From Caldimonas caldifontis (GTDB lineage Bacteria; Pseudomonadota; Gammaproteobacteria; Burkholderiales; Burkholderiaceae_C): DNA of 64,000 nt. Positions 9,112 to 18,227 of the stretch are shown piece after piece (within the stretch, counting starts at the first letter, position 1; the number at the start of each line of letters is the position of its first letter). The notes beneath the pieces are model-generated. The model was not told where the DNA came from. It did not search any database and saw nothing but the letters and a program-made list of their open reading frames with translations. The translations under genes and the position numbers were made by a program. The stretch is from positions 1 through 64,000 of the forward strand of contig NZ_PSNX01000016.1 of the NCBI RefSeq assembly GCF_002930615.1. Reading direction: 5' to 3'.

Positions 9112-11205
9112 ATGCCGGGCCTGTTCGCCCCCCGGCCGGCCGTGGCGGTGTGGGATCTCAACTCCCTGCTCGCGGCCCTGGACCCCAAGGCCGAACGCGC
9201 CGAGCGCAACCTCTGGCTGGTGCGCCTGGTGGAATGGTTGCGCCATGCGCGGCTGGCACCGAAGCTGGCCGACGGTGACGACCCCACCCAGCCGGCGGCG
9301 CCGGATCTGCCGCGTGCCACGCCACGCCCGGTGCTCAAGCTGCGGCATCTGCTCAACCTGCTGGACCGCGAGCCCGAGTACCGGGCGAAACTGGTCGAGC
9401 TGCTGGCCCGCACCCTGGTGGACATGGACGCCACGCTGCTGCTGGCCGACTTCGGCTTTGCCTCGCAGATGGCCTTCTTCGGCGAGGTGCTGGAGCGCAT
9501 CCAGCGCAAGGTCCTGCCGGGCACGCCGGACACCGACGATCTGGCCGAGCTCTTCCAGCTCGCGTTCTCGGATGCCGAGGACGCGCAATGGCTGCAGGCC
9601 ATCGACGACGACACGCTGGAACGGCTGGCCGCCCTGATGCGCGAGGCCGTGGCCGCCCGACGCCATCCACGCGCAGCCGAAAGCTGGCGCACCTCGCTGC
9701 TGGACGCCACCGTGTTCTGCCTGACGCAGGCGCGGGCGCTGGCCTTTTCGGCCGACATCCGCAGCCGCATGACCGGCGAGGCACGTGCCCTGGCGTCGTT
9801 TCACCAGCTGTTGCGAGCCTTCCAGGCAGTGCGCCAGGAACTCGAGTCCGACGAGCGCCGCGATGAAACCCTCGTCCCCGCCCTGCGCTACTTCCGCACC
9901 CTGCTCGACGCCTGCCGGCGCGATGCCGACACGGTGTACGACGCGCTGGAGGACACCGGCATCTCGGTGGACATCGTGTTTGGCGTGCAGCAGCTCCAGG
10001 CACGCCTGGACCGGGCCGGGCACTTGCTCGATGGCCTGCTGAGTGATGCCCCGGCCCGCGCCGTGCGCGACCTGGTGGTGCAACTGGCCGAAACCGCGCA
10101 GCGCAGGCGCAGCGTGCGGGCCCTGCTGGCGCGCAACTATTCGCTGCTGGCGCGCAAGATGGCCGAGCGCAACGCCGAGACCGGCGAGCACTACATCACC
10201 CGCGACCGGCGGGAGTACCTGCAGATGTTCTGGCGGGCGGCCGGTGGCGGCGCGGTCACGACGATCACGGTCTTCCTCAAGTTCCTCATCGGCCTGCTGG
10301 GCTTCTCTGGCTTCTTTGCCGGCTTCGCCGCCGGCCTGAACTACGCCGCCAGCTTCGTGGTGATCCAGCTCGCCCATTTCACGCTGGCCACCAAGCAGCC
10401 GGCGATGACCGCGCCGGCCATGGCCCGCAAGCTGGGCGACGTGGCCAGCGACGAGGCCGTGGAGGACTTCGTGGACGAGGTGAGCCACCTCATCCGCACC
10501 CAGGTGGCCGGCATCCTCGGCAACGTGAGCGTGGTGCTGCCCTGTGCGCTGGCGGTGCAGTGGCTGTGGGCCCTGGCCTTTGGCTCGCCGCTGATCGGCG
10601 CCGACAAGGCGCAGTACGCGGTCGATTCGCTCAGCGCCCTGGGCTGGACGCCGGTCTATGCGGCCTGCACTGGCGTGCTGCTGTTCGCCTCCAGCCTGAT
10701 CGCCGGCTGGGCCGAGAACTGGTTCGTGCTGCATCGCCTGGGCAGCGCACTGCGCTGGAACCCGGGCATCGTGGCGCGGCTGGGCGCCAACCGGGCCGCA
10801 CGATGGTCGGTGTGGCTGCAGGGCAATGTGTCGGGCCTGGCGGGCAACATCTCGCTGGGCATGATGCTGGGCCTGGTGCCGGCGGTGGCCGGGTTCTTTG
10901 GCATCGGTTTCGACGTGCGCCACGTGACCCTGGCCAGCGGTCAGCTCGGGGTGGCACTGGGGGCTCTCGGCTGGGATCTGCTGTCCACGCCGGGCTTCTG
11001 GCTGGCCGTCGTGGGCGTGATGCTGACGGGCGTGCTCAACGTCACGGTGAGCTTCGTGCTGGCCTTCCGGCTCGCCCTGCGCTCGCGCAACATCCGCCTG
11101 AAGGACCGGGGCCGCATTTACGCCGCCGTGCGCCTGCGCCTGCGCCAGCGTCCTGCGAGTTTTCTGTGGCCCGGCCGTGAACCCGCGCCCCCCGCGACGG
11201 TCTGA
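9112..11205 (+). CDS. COG4389 'site-specific recombinase' family membrane protein
   Basis: A 697-residue protein of the family annotated as site-specific recombinase (PF10136, Gcr-like). The N-terminal 380 residues are helical and soluble. From about 380 on there are five to seven hydrophobic segments, such as TTITVFLKFLIGLLGFSGFF near 383 and SFVVIQLAHFTLATKQPAMTAPAMA near 415. No Tyr or Ser recombinase catalytic motif is visible, so the name is probably historical, and a membrane role is more likely. The start was set at ATG 9112, 4 bases after apaG, which gives the full domain. Confidence 0.8.
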   Translation: MPGLFAPRPAVAVWDLNSLLAALDPKAERAERNLWLVRLVEWLRHARLAPKLADGDDPTQPAAPDLPRATPRPVLKLRHLLNLLDREPEYRAKLVELLARTLVDMDATLLLADFGFASQMAFFGEVLERIQRKVLPGTPDTDDLAELFQLAFSDAEDAQWLQAIDDDTLERLAALMREAVAARRHPRAAESWRTSLLDATVFCLTQARALAFSADIRSRMTGEARALASFHQLLRAFQAVRQELESDERRDETLVPALRYFRTLLDACRRDADTVYDALEDTGISVDIVFGVQQLQARLDRAGHLLDGLLSDAPARAVRDLVVQLAETAQRRRSVRALLARNYSLLARKMAERNAETGEHYITRDRREYLQMFWRAAGGGAVTTITVFLKFLIGLLGFSGFFAGFAAGLNYAASFVVIQLAHFTLATKQPAMTAPAMARKLGDVASDEAVEDFVDEVSHLIRTQVAGILGNVSVVLPCALAVQWLWALAFGSPLIGADKAQYAVDSLSALGWTPVYAACTGVLLFASSLIAGWAENWFVLHRLGSALRWNPGIVARLGANRAARWSVWLQGNVSGLAGNISLGMMLGLVPAVAGFFGIGFDVRHVTLASGQLGVALGALGWDLLSTPGFWLAVVGVMLTGVLNVTVSFVLAFRLALRSRNIRLKDRGRIYAAVRLRLRQRPASFLWPGREPAPPATV

Positions 11206-11211
11206 GCGAGG

Positions 11212-11337
11212 TCAGCGGGGCGGCGGCTCGCCGTCATCGGTGCGCTCACCCTTGCGGCGGCCGGAGAACATCGTCCACCACACGATGAGTATCAACAAGA
11301 CCAGGGCGCCCAGCGCCTCCAGCAAAATCAACCACAT
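11212..11337 (-). CDS. Small single-pass membrane protein (41 aa)
   Basis: A 41-residue protein begins MWLILLEALGALVLLILIVWW, a single transmembrane helix, and ends in a charged tail with GRRKGER and DDGE. AAGGA lies just before the ATG. It starts only 19 bases from mltA on the opposite strand, so the two promoters must overlap. The helix plus basic anchor, and the stop placed 6 bases after the upstream convergent gene, support a real gene. Function is unknown. Confidence 0.6.
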   Translation of the reverse strand: MWLILLEALGALVLLILIVWWTMFSGRRKGERTDDGEPPPR

Positions 11338-11356
11338 GTCCTTGTCCTGTCTGGTG

Positions 11357-12502
11357 ATGCCTGTACGCCCCGCGACGCCCTGGCGGCTGGCGATCGTCGC
11401 GGCGATTCTAGGGATGCTGGCGGCCTGCGGCACCACGCCGCCCCAAGCCCCCACGACCGAGCCCCCGCCGTCGGCGGTCACGGTGATCGAGCAGCCGAAG
11501 TCGCGCTGGGTTCCCGTGGGCTGGGAGGCCCTGCCGGGCTGGTCGCAGGACCAGACCGTGCTGGCCTGGCCCGCCCTGCTGCGCAGCTGCGCCCGGCCGG
11601 CGGCCGGCTGGGAGGCGGCCTGCGCCCGCGCCCTGGCCCTGAGCGAGCCTCACGAGGCCGCCGTGCGGGCCTGGCTGAAGCAGCATCTGCAGCCCTATCG
11701 TGTGGAAACGCTCGACGGCGCGCCGACGGACGGTCTGCTGACCGCTTATTACGAGCCGCTGATCGAGGCGCGCCGGGCACCGGATGCCCGCTTCCGGGTC
11801 CCGCTGTACCGCGCGCCGGCCGACCTCGCCCAGCGCCGTCCCTACTGGACGCGTGCCCAGCTCGAGACGCTGCCGGCGGCCAGGTCGGCGCTGCGGGGTC
11901 TGGAGATCGCCTACGTGGCCGACCCGCTGGATGCCCTGATCCTGCAGATCCAGGGCTCGGGGCGACTGAAACTCACCGAACCCGACGGCCAGCAGCGACT
12001 GGTCCGGGTGGCCTTTGCCGCGCACAACGACCACCCCTATCGCTCGGTGGGTCGCTGGCTGGTGGACCAGGGCGCCTTTTCGCTGGAGCAGGCCTCGTGG
12101 CCGGCCATCAAGCAATGGGCCCGCGCCAACCCGCGACGCGTGACCGAGATGCTGCATGTGAACCCGCGCTATGTGTTCTTCCGCGAGGAGCCGCTGCCCG
12201 ACCCGAGCGTGGGCCCGGTGGGGGCACAGGGCGTGCCGCTCACGCCTGGACGCTCGATCGCCGTGGACCGCAACGCCATCCCCTATGGCACACCGGTATG
12301 GATCGCCAGCACCGAGCCCCCGCTGCAGCCCGGCGGCGAGCCTCGGCCGCTGCAGCGCCTGATGGTGGCGCAGGACACCGGCGGCGCCATCGTGGGCGCC
12401 GTGCGCGGCGATTTCTTCTGGGGTTGGGGCGAAGGCGCCGAGGAGCTGGCCGGGCGCATGAAGCAGCCGCTGAAGATGTGGGTGCTGTGGCCCCGGCCCT
12501 GA
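11357..12502 (+). CDS. mltA: Membrane-bound lytic murein transglycosylase A
   Basis: Outer-membrane lipoprotein that cleaves peptidoglycan glycan strands to 1,6-anhydro products. The 381-residue protein has a signal peptide with lipobox LAAC (Cys24), an MltA barrel with TAYYEPLIEA, and a C-terminal 3D domain DTGGAIVGAVRGDFFWGWG containing the catalytic-site Asp. I took ATG 11357; frames upstream lack a signal sequence. It ends 6 bases before the convergent cyanase gene. Confidence 0.93.
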   Translation: MPVRPATPWRLAIVAAILGMLAACGTTPPQAPTTEPPPSAVTVIEQPKSRWVPVGWEALPGWSQDQTVLAWPALLRSCARPAAGWEAACARALALSEPHEAAVRAWLKQHLQPYRVETLDGAPTDGLLTAYYEPLIEARRAPDARFRVPLYRAPADLAQRRPYWTRAQLETLPAARSALRGLEIAYVADPLDALILQIQGSGRLKLTEPDGQQRLVRVAFAAHNDHPYRSVGRWLVDQGAFSLEQASWPAIKQWARANPRRVTEMLHVNPRYVFFREEPLPDPSVGPVGAQGVPLTPGRSIAVDRNAIPYGTPVWIASTEPPLQPGGEPRPLQRLMVAQDTGGAIVGAVRGDFFWGWGEGAEELAGRMKQPLKMWVLWPRP

Positions 12503-12508
12503 GGTGGT

Positions 12509-12952
12509 TCAGTAAGTCTTGTACGGCAGGAACTTGCCGCTCATCGTGATGCTGACCCGGTCGCCCTTCGGGTCGGCCTCGCGCTGCAGGTCCATCCTGA
12601 AGTCGATCGCGCTCATGATGCCGTCGCCGAACTCCTCATGGATGAGCTCCTTGAAGGTCGTGCCGTAGACGCTGACCAGTTCATAGAAGCGGTAGATCAG
12701 CGGGTCGGTAGGCACGGCGGTGGGCAGGGAGCCCTTGTAGGGCACCACCTGCAGCCACCTGGCTGCTTCGGGGGGCAGTCCGAAGATCTCGACCACGGTG
12801 GCGGCCTGTTGTTCGGTGAGCGTCATCTGCCCCAGGCAGGCCGCCGTCGTCCATTCCTTGCTCTGGCCCACGCGTTCGGCCACGGCCTCCCACTTCAGGC
12901 CCTTGCGGACCTTGGCTTCGATGATCATCTCGGTGACGTCGTTGCGGTTCAT
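12509..12952 (-). CDS. cynS: Cyanate hydratase (cyanase)
   Basis: Decomposes cyanate with bicarbonate to ammonia and CO2 in the cytoplasm, giving both detoxification and a nitrogen source. The 147-residue protein has an N-terminal HTH-like region and the catalytic triad Arg88, Glu91 and Ser114, spaced exactly as Arg96/Glu99/Ser122 in E. coli. The start gives the normal length; the frame upstream is not similar. It is the last gene after an ABC importer of the nitrate/cyanate type, 82 bases downstream of the ATPase gene, which suggests cyanate is the imported substrate. Confidence 0.95.
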   Translation of the reverse strand: MNRNDVTEMIIEAKVRKGLKWEAVAERVGQSKEWTTAACLGQMTLTEQQAATVVEIFGLPPEAARWLQVVPYKGSLPTAVPTDPLIYRFYELVSVYGTTFKELIHEEFGDGIMSAIDFRMDLQREADPKGDRVSITMSGKFLPYKTY

Positions 12953-13034
12953 GCGGTGCTCCTTCGCTTGGTGCGGGCAAGACAATCCCCAAGCCCGTCG
13001 CAACGCGGGCTTCGAGGGTGGGTGGAAAAGCAGT

Positions 13035-13937
13035 TCAGGCGATGCGTCGCAGCGCCGGTGGCGCGCCGGCCGCTGGCGGAGGTTCGGCGTCGCCGTCCAG
13101 ACCCGGGCGCACCACGGTGGGTGTGGCCGGGGCGCGGCCATGCGACAGATCGGCCGAGCGCTCGACGAGGAAGTCCACCAGGTGGTTGCGGATGCGGTAG
13201 TACTGCGGATCGTGGTGCATGCCGCTGCGGGTGCGGTCGCGCGGCAGGGTGTTCACCACGGCCTCGGCCACCCGGGCGCGTGGGCCGTTGCTCATCAGCA
13301 GAATGCGGTCGGCCAGCAGGATGGCCTCGTCCACGTCGTGCGTGATCATGAAGACGGTCTGGTGCGTCTCGCGGCAGATGCGCAGCAGCTCGTCCTGGAT
13401 GGTGCCGCGCGTGAGCGCATCCAGCGCGCCGAAGGGCTCATCGAGGAGCAGCATCTTGGGCTGGATGGCAAAGGCCCGCGCAATGCCTACGCGCTGCTTC
13501 ATCCCGCCCGACAGCTGGGCCGGCTTCTTGTCGATGGCCGCGGTGAGCCCCACCATGGCCACGTATTTCTCGACGTGGGCGTCCACCTCGGCGGCGCTCC
13601 AGCGCGGCCAGCGCGAGCGCACGGCAAAGGCGATGTTCTTGCGCACCGACAGCCAGGGCATGAGCGCGTGGCCCTGGAACACCACGCCGCGGTCGAGGCT
13701 GGGACCGGCCACCTCGCGGCCGTCCATGAACACATGGCCCTGCGTGGCCGACTCCAGGCCGGCCAGCACGTTGAGGATGGTGGTCTTGCCACAGCCGCTG
13801 TGGCCGATGATGCAGACGAACTCTCCGCGGTCGAGGCCGAAGTGGATGCCTTCGAACACCGGCTCGGGCGCACCGGGATAGGTCTTGGTGAGCCCCTCGA
13901 TCTGCAGGAAGGGCGTGCCGGAGTTTTCAGTCGACAT
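13035..13937 (-). CDS. ABC transporter ATPase, nitrate/cyanate/taurine type
   Basis: A 300-residue ATPase with Walker A GHSGCGKTT near 46, Q-loop FQGHALMPW, signature LSGGMKQRV near 141 and Walker B LLLDEPFGALD. It matches the NrtD/CynD/SsuB branch. After about residue 230 there is an extra C-terminal stretch of roughly 70 residues, with GMHHDPQYYRIRNHLVDFL and a Pro/Ala tail, seen in NrtD/CmpD-like proteins. The start overlaps the permease end by 11 bases. It energises uptake by the permease and binding protein upstream. Confidence 0.92.
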   Translation of the reverse strand: MSTENSGTPFLQIEGLTKTYPGAPEPVFEGIHFGLDRGEFVCIIGHSGCGKTTILNVLAGLESATQGHVFMDGREVAGPSLDRGVVFQGHALMPWLSVRKNIAFAVRSRWPRWSAAEVDAHVEKYVAMVGLTAAIDKKPAQLSGGMKQRVGIARAFAIQPKMLLLDEPFGALDALTRGTIQDELLRICRETHQTVFMITHDVDEAILLADRILLMSNGPRARVAEAVVNTLPRDRTRSGMHHDPQYYRIRNHLVDFLVERSADLSHGRAPATPTVVRPGLDGDAEPPPAAGAPPALRRIA

Positions 13938-14793
13938 AGGTCACCGCCTTCTGGGCCCGCGCGAACATCAGGTCCAGCAGCATGCCCACCACGCCGATCA
14001 CCAGGATGGCGAAGATCACGTTGGTGAGCGAGAGGTTGTTCCACTCGTTCCAGACGAAATAGCCGATGCCCGTGCCGCCCACCAGCATCTCTGCCGCCAC
14101 GATCACCAGCCAGGCAATGCCCATGCTGATGCGCATGCCGGTGAGGATGGTGGGCGCCGCCGCCGGCAGGATCACCTCGAAGGCCTTGCGCATTGGTGAG
14201 ACCTCAAGCGTGCGCGCCACATTGAGCCAGTCGCGCCGCACGCTGGCCACGCCGAAGGCGGTGTTGATCAGCATCGGCCAGATCGAGCAGATGAAGATCA
14301 CGAAGATGCCCGAGATGGACGAGTCCTTGATGGTGTAGAGCGCCAGCGGCATCCAGGCCAGCGGCGAGATGGGCTTGAGCACCTGGATGAAGGGGTCGAG
14401 CGCCCGGTACACCAGAGGCGACATGCCGATCAGGAAGCCCAGCGGGATGGCCACCGCCGCGGCGATGAGATAGCCCAGCCCGACACGGCCCAGCGAGTAG
14501 GCCAGCTGCAGGCCGATGCCCTTGTCATTGGGGCCGTTGTCGTAGAAGGGCTGGGCGAGATGCCCGGCGATGGTCTGTCCCATCTGGCCCAGCGTGGGAA
14601 ATCCGGAACCGGCCGCCGTGCCTTGCCCCGGGTCCTTGCCCAGCATCTTCGCGTACTCGATCTCCTCGGGCGTCATGGAGGCCGCCGGCCCGCTGGCGGT
14701 GGGCAGCGTGGCCAGGTGCCAGATGGCCAGCACCAGGCCCAGCAGCATCAGCGACAGCAGGGCCGACTTCAGGCGGGGGGAAGCGGCAGTCAT
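13927..14793 (-). CDS. ABC transporter permease, nitrate/cyanate type
   Basis: A 288-residue inner-membrane permease with an N-terminal transmembrane helix, a periplasmic loop of about 60 residues, then the BPD_transp_1 fold. The cytoplasmic EAA-like loop reads near ARTLEVSPMRKAFEVILPAAAPTILTGMR. It resembles NrtB/CmpB. ATG 14793 is chosen over an upstream start that would overlap the binding-protein gene; it leaves a 4-base gap to it. Confidence 0.92.
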   Translation of the reverse strand: MTAASPRLKSALLSLMLLGLVLAIWHLATLPTASGPAASMTPEEIEYAKMLGKDPGQGTAAGSGFPTLGQMGQTIAGHLAQPFYDNGPNDKGIGLQLAYSLGRVGLGYLIAAAVAIPLGFLIGMSPLVYRALDPFIQVLKPISPLAWMPLALYTIKDSSISGIFVIFICSIWPMLINTAFGVASVRRDWLNVARTLEVSPMRKAFEVILPAAAPTILTGMRISMGIAWLVIVAAEMLVGGTGIGYFVWNEWNNLSLTNVIFAILVIGVVGMLLDLMFARAQKAVTYVD

Positions 14794-14797
14794 CGCG

Positions 14798-16189
14798 TCA
14801 TGTCCGCTTGATCGCAAAGCCCGAGAGGTAGGCTTCCGGCTTCATCGGGTCGAACTCCCGTCCCATGACCTTGAACTTCGGGTAGGCGCCCTCCGGGGCC
14901 TTCTGGTCGAGTTCGGCCATGCGCTTCTTCGCATCGGTGAGGAGGAAGACGCGCTCGGCAATGGCCTTGTAGTCGACCTCACCCTTGAGATAGCCCCAGC
15001 GCTTCATCTGCGTGAGCATCCACACCGCCATCGAGTGCCACGGGATGGGGTTGAAGTCCGCGCGGTCGGGCACGTTCTGGATCTTGCCCAGGCCGTCGGC
15101 AAACCGCCCGGTGAGCACCTGGGCCACGACGGTCTCGGGCTGGTTGAGGTAGGCCGCCGGTGAGATCACCTTGGCGATGAGCTCGCGGTTGCGCGCCTCG
15201 CGGGCCATGGCCGAGGCCGTGAGCACCGCGCGGTACAGCGCCGCGAAGGTGTTGGGGTTTTGCTGGATGAAGGCGGTGCTGGTGCCGAAGGCGCAGCAGG
15301 GGTGGCCCTCCCACAGGTCCTTGGTGAGCAGGTGGATGAAGCCCACCTCCTCGAACACGGCGCGCTGGTTGAAAGGGTCGGGGCCCAGGAAGCCATCGAT
15401 GTTGCCTGCGCGCAGGTTGGCCACCATCTCGGGCGGCGGCACCACGCGGATCTGGATGTCGCGGTCGGGGTCGAGCCCCGCTTCGGCCACGTAGTAGCGC
15501 AGCAGGAAGTTGTGCATCGAGTACTCGAAGGGCACGGCGAACCGGAAGCCCTTCCAGTCCTTCGCATCGCGCTTGTCCTTGTGCCGGGTCGCCAGCGTGA
15601 TGGCCTGGCCGTTGGTGTTCTGGATGGTCGCCACGTTCATGGGGGTGGCGGTGGAGCCCAGGCCCAGCGAGATGGCCAGCGGCATGGGGCTGAGGAAGTG
15701 GGTGGCGTCGTACTCGCGGTTGAGCATCTTGTCGCGGATCAGTGCCCAGCCCGCCGTCTTCACCACCTCCACGTTGAGCCCCTGCTTGCTGTAGAAGCCC
15801 AGCGGGTGAGCCATGATCAGCGGGGTGGCGCAGGTGATGGGGATGAAGCCGATCTTGAGGTCCTTCTTCTCCAGCGTGCCCTTGTCCTGGGCCATGGCCT
15901 GCAGGCTGGCCAGCGGCAGCACGCTGGCGATGGCGGCGCGCGCCGCGCTGGCACCCACCGCCCGCAGGAAGCGCCGGCGCACGGCATCGTGCGGGAACAG
16001 CGCCTTCACCAGCGAGGCCTCGACGAACTGGTTGGAATAAGCCTCGAACTCCGCTGTCTCGCTGCGCTGGCGCAGGGTGCCGATCGCGCTCTCTCGGTCG
16101 TGGTCGGCCGCATCGTGGTCTGCCCCGCAGCTGCAGCGCAGGCGCAAGGGCCGGTCGGCGTCGTAGGGATCGAAGTGCTGGGCCATCAT
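14798..16189 (-). CDS. Nitrate/cyanate ABC transporter substrate-binding protein
   Basis: A 463-residue binding protein of the NrtA/CmpA/CynA type. About 75 residues precede a Tat-like motif RRRFLRAVGA and a hydrophobic run. This leader contains RCSCGADHDAADHD, a Cys/His/Asp cluster that could bind metal. The mature part has the family signatures KIGFIPITCATPLIMAHPLGFY and LNREYDATHFLSPMPLAISLG. The start is ATG 16189 behind AAGGA. The product delivers anion to the permease and ATPase genes directly downstream, and cyanase at the end of the operon favours cyanate. Confidence 0.88.
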   Translation of the reverse strand: MMAQHFDPYDADRPLRLRCSCGADHDAADHDRESAIGTLRQRSETAEFEAYSNQFVEASLVKALFPHDAVRRRFLRAVGASAARAAIASVLPLASLQAMAQDKGTLEKKDLKIGFIPITCATPLIMAHPLGFYSKQGLNVEVVKTAGWALIRDKMLNREYDATHFLSPMPLAISLGLGSTATPMNVATIQNTNGQAITLATRHKDKRDAKDWKGFRFAVPFEYSMHNFLLRYYVAEAGLDPDRDIQIRVVPPPEMVANLRAGNIDGFLGPDPFNQRAVFEEVGFIHLLTKDLWEGHPCCAFGTSTAFIQQNPNTFAALYRAVLTASAMAREARNRELIAKVISPAAYLNQPETVVAQVLTGRFADGLGKIQNVPDRADFNPIPWHSMAVWMLTQMKRWGYLKGEVDYKAIAERVFLLTDAKKRMAELDQKAPEGAYPKFKVMGREFDPMKPEAYLSGFAIKRT

Positions 16190-16262
16190 GGTTCCTTCTT
16201 CAGCAGATGGGTTCATGCTAGGCAGCCACGCTGCAACGCGACATCGCGCGTTTCACCAAAGT

Positions 16263-16284
16263 CCTGTAGGGCTGGCACTACAGG
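16263..16284. promoter_or_regulatory. Inverted repeat CCTGTAG-N8-CTACAGG
   Basis: A perfect 7-bp inverted repeat lies in the 104-base gap between the response regulator stop and the binding-protein start. On the minus strand it could end the regulator transcript, although it lacks a U-tract. It could equally be the operator through which the NarL-type regulator controls the importer and cyanase genes downstream. Confidence 0.45.
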
Positions 16285-16293
16285 CCCCGACGC

Positions 16294-16944
16294 TCACACG
16301 CTCAGCAGGTTCTGGCGCACGGCATACAGCGCCAGCTCGACGTCGTTCTTGACGCCGGTCTTCTCCAGGATGCGGGCGCGGTAGGTGCTCACGGTGTTGG
16401 GTGACAGCGCGAGCTGTTCGGCGATTTGGCCCACGCTGTAGCCCTGGGCGATGAGGCGGAAGACCTGGTATTCGCGGTGCGAGAGGCTGTCATGCGCCGC
16501 ACCCTCACCCGGCTGGCTGATCGAGGTGGCCAGGGCCTCGGCCATCGCGGGCGTGACGTAGAGCCCGCCCGAGGCCGCCTTGCGCAGGGCGCTGAGCAGG
16601 TGATCGGCATCGGCGTTCTTGTTGAGGTAGCCGGCCGCCCCCAGCTTGAGCGAGCGCACGGCGTACTGCTTGTCGGGGTAGGTGCTGAGCATGAGCACCG
16701 GCAGGCGCGGGAATTCCTGCTTGAGCTGGCGCAGCACGTCCAGGCCGTCGCGCTGGGGCATGGCGATGTCCAGCAGCACCACGTCCACCCCACCGCCCCC
16801 TTCGAGCTGCTCGCGCACCAGGCGCACGCAGTCCGGGCCGTTGGCGGCCTCGCCGGCGACTTGCATGTCGGGTGCGTCGGCCAGGGTCTGCTTCAGGCCC
16901 TGGCGCACGATCCAGTGGTCATCGCAGATCAGCACATGGATCAT
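16294..16944 (-). CDS. NarL/FixJ-type response regulator
   Basis: A 216-residue DNA-binding response regulator. The receiver domain has acidic residues CDDH at 7-10 and phosphoacceptor Asp59 in VVLLDIAMP. A LuxR-type HTH follows at about 150-210 (LSHREYQVFRLIAQGYSVGQIAEQ). Its ATG overlaps the stop of the kinase gene as ATGA. Position directly before the importer-cyanase operon suggests that it controls those genes in response to nitrate, cyanate or nitrogen status. Confidence 0.94.
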   Translation of the reverse strand: MIHVLICDDHWIVRQGLKQTLADAPDMQVAGEAANGPDCVRLVREQLEGGGGVDVVLLDIAMPQRDGLDVLRQLKQEFPRLPVLMLSTYPDKQYAVRSLKLGAAGYLNKNADADHLLSALRKAASGGLYVTPAMAEALATSISQPGEGAAHDSLSHREYQVFRLIAQGYSVGQIAEQLALSPNTVSTYRARILEKTGVKNDVELALYAVRQNLLSV

Positions 16945-18158
16945 GGCAGCAGCACCTCCTGGGGCTGTGGCTGCGGTGCGGCCATCGCGGGGATGAGCGG
17001 CATCACCAGGCGCACACAGGTGCCCTGGCCCGGCGCGCTGTCCACCAGCACCGTGCCGCCAAAGTGGCCGGCACGTTCGCGCATGCCCATCACGCCGTAG
17101 GCCTTGGGGCTTTCGAAGGCGTTGGGCGCCGCGCCCCGGCCGTTGTCATGGATGGCGATCGACAGCTGCAGCGGTGCGGCCTCGATGCGGATGCGCACCG
17201 CGCTGGCCTGGGCATGGCGCGCCACATTGCTGAGCATCTCCTGGAAGATGCGGAACACGGCCATGGCCTGTGGTGGTGGGGGCTCGGCCGTCGCCGGGTC
17301 CACCTCCAGGCGCCAGTCGCACTGCAGTTCGCTGCTGTCGATGAACTCCTGGGCCTGCCATTCCAGTGCTGCCCACAGGCCCTGATGATCGAGGATGGAG
17401 GGCCGCAGGTCGGTGATGATGCGGCCCACGTTGTCCACGGCGGTGTCGATGAGCCGGCTCATGGAATGGCACTTGCACTTGAGCTGGGGGCGGTCGTCCA
17501 GCCGGCGGTCGAGCCAGGTGACGTCCATCTTCAGTGCCACCAGCAGGCTGCCCAGCTCGTCGTGGATCTCGCGGGCGATGCGTGTGCGCTCTTCCTCGCG
17601 CACGGTGTCGAGGTAGGCGGAGAGCTGGCGCAGCTGGGCCAGGGCGTTGCTCAAGGCCTGGGTGCGCTCGGCCACGCGGGCTTCCAGTTCGTCATTGGCC
17701 TGGCGCAGCAGCTCCTCGGCCCGCTTGCGTTCGGTGATGTCCACGAAGGTGACCACGGCGCCCAGCACGCGCCCCTCGTCCAGGATGGGGTAGGAGGAAT
17801 ACTCGGCGTGGAAGGCGCTGCCGTCGCGCCGCCACAGCACCTCGTTGTCGATGCGGCAGGGCACGCCGTGGCGAAAGGCATTGAAGATGGGGCATTCGGC
17901 GGCCGGGTAGTGGTGGCCGTCGGCATGGCTGTGGTGAATCAGCTCATGCATGTTGCGGTGCAGCACCTCCTCGGGGGTGTAGCCCAGCAGGGCGGCCCCG
18001 GCCTGGTTGATGAACACGCACGCGCCGGCCATGTCCACGCCGAAGATGCCCTCGCCGGTGGATTCGAGCAGCAGAGCCAGCCGCTCACGCCAGGGGCGCG
18101 ACGCCACGTAGGACGAGGTGTGGTGGGCCGGCAGGACTTCGGCGCTGATCTGGCGCAT
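16941..18158 (-). CDS. PAS sensor histidine kinase, NarX-like (HisKA_3)
   Basis: A 405-residue soluble kinase with no transmembrane segment. An N-terminal PAS domain at about 25-145 (FHAEYSSYPILDEGRVLGAVV) is followed by a coiled coil, a HisKA_3 domain with His199 in IAREIHDELGSLL, and a HATPase_c domain with DNGRG. It phosphorylates the overlapping NarL-type regulator. ATG 18158 has GGAGA 8 bases upstream. A Cys-containing KCKCH sequence near 240 could sense metal or redox state; this is speculation. Confidence 0.92.
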   Translation of the reverse strand: MRQISAEVLPAHHTSSYVASRPWRERLALLLESTGEGIFGVDMAGACVFINQAGAALLGYTPEEVLHRNMHELIHHSHADGHHYPAAECPIFNAFRHGVPCRIDNEVLWRRDGSAFHAEYSSYPILDEGRVLGAVVTFVDITERKRAEELLRQANDELEARVAERTQALSNALAQLRQLSAYLDTVREEERTRIAREIHDELGSLLVALKMDVTWLDRRLDDRPQLKCKCHSMSRLIDTAVDNVGRIITDLRPSILDHQGLWAALEWQAQEFIDSSELQCDWRLEVDPATAEPPPPQAMAVFRIFQEMLSNVARHAQASAVRIRIEAAPLQLSIAIHDNGRGAAPNAFESPKAYGVMGMRERAGHFGGTVLVDSAPGQGTCVRLVMPLIPAMAAPQPQPQEVLLP

Positions 18159-18227
18159 GGCGGCGTCTCCAGGACGGGCTCGGACCCGGAGTTCTGCAAT
18201 CGCCATACCATCGTCAGGGCATGGAAA

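Noticed and set aside
8947-10923. 658-codon minus-strand frame opposite the COG4389 gene
   Set aside because: Shadow frame with His/Gln/Gly-rich sequence; the plus-strand gene has clear membrane segments and operon context.
9112-11205. Evidence of a mobile element or integrase because of the 'site-specific recombinase' name
   Set aside because: No Tyr or Ser recombinase motif, no flanking repeats or att-like sites, and the protein is a membrane protein coupled to apaG.
16263-16284. NarL heptamer pair
   Set aside because: The arms CCTGTAG/CTACAGG do not fit the TACYYMT heptamers in 7-2-7 order, so it was kept only as an unnamed inverted repeat.
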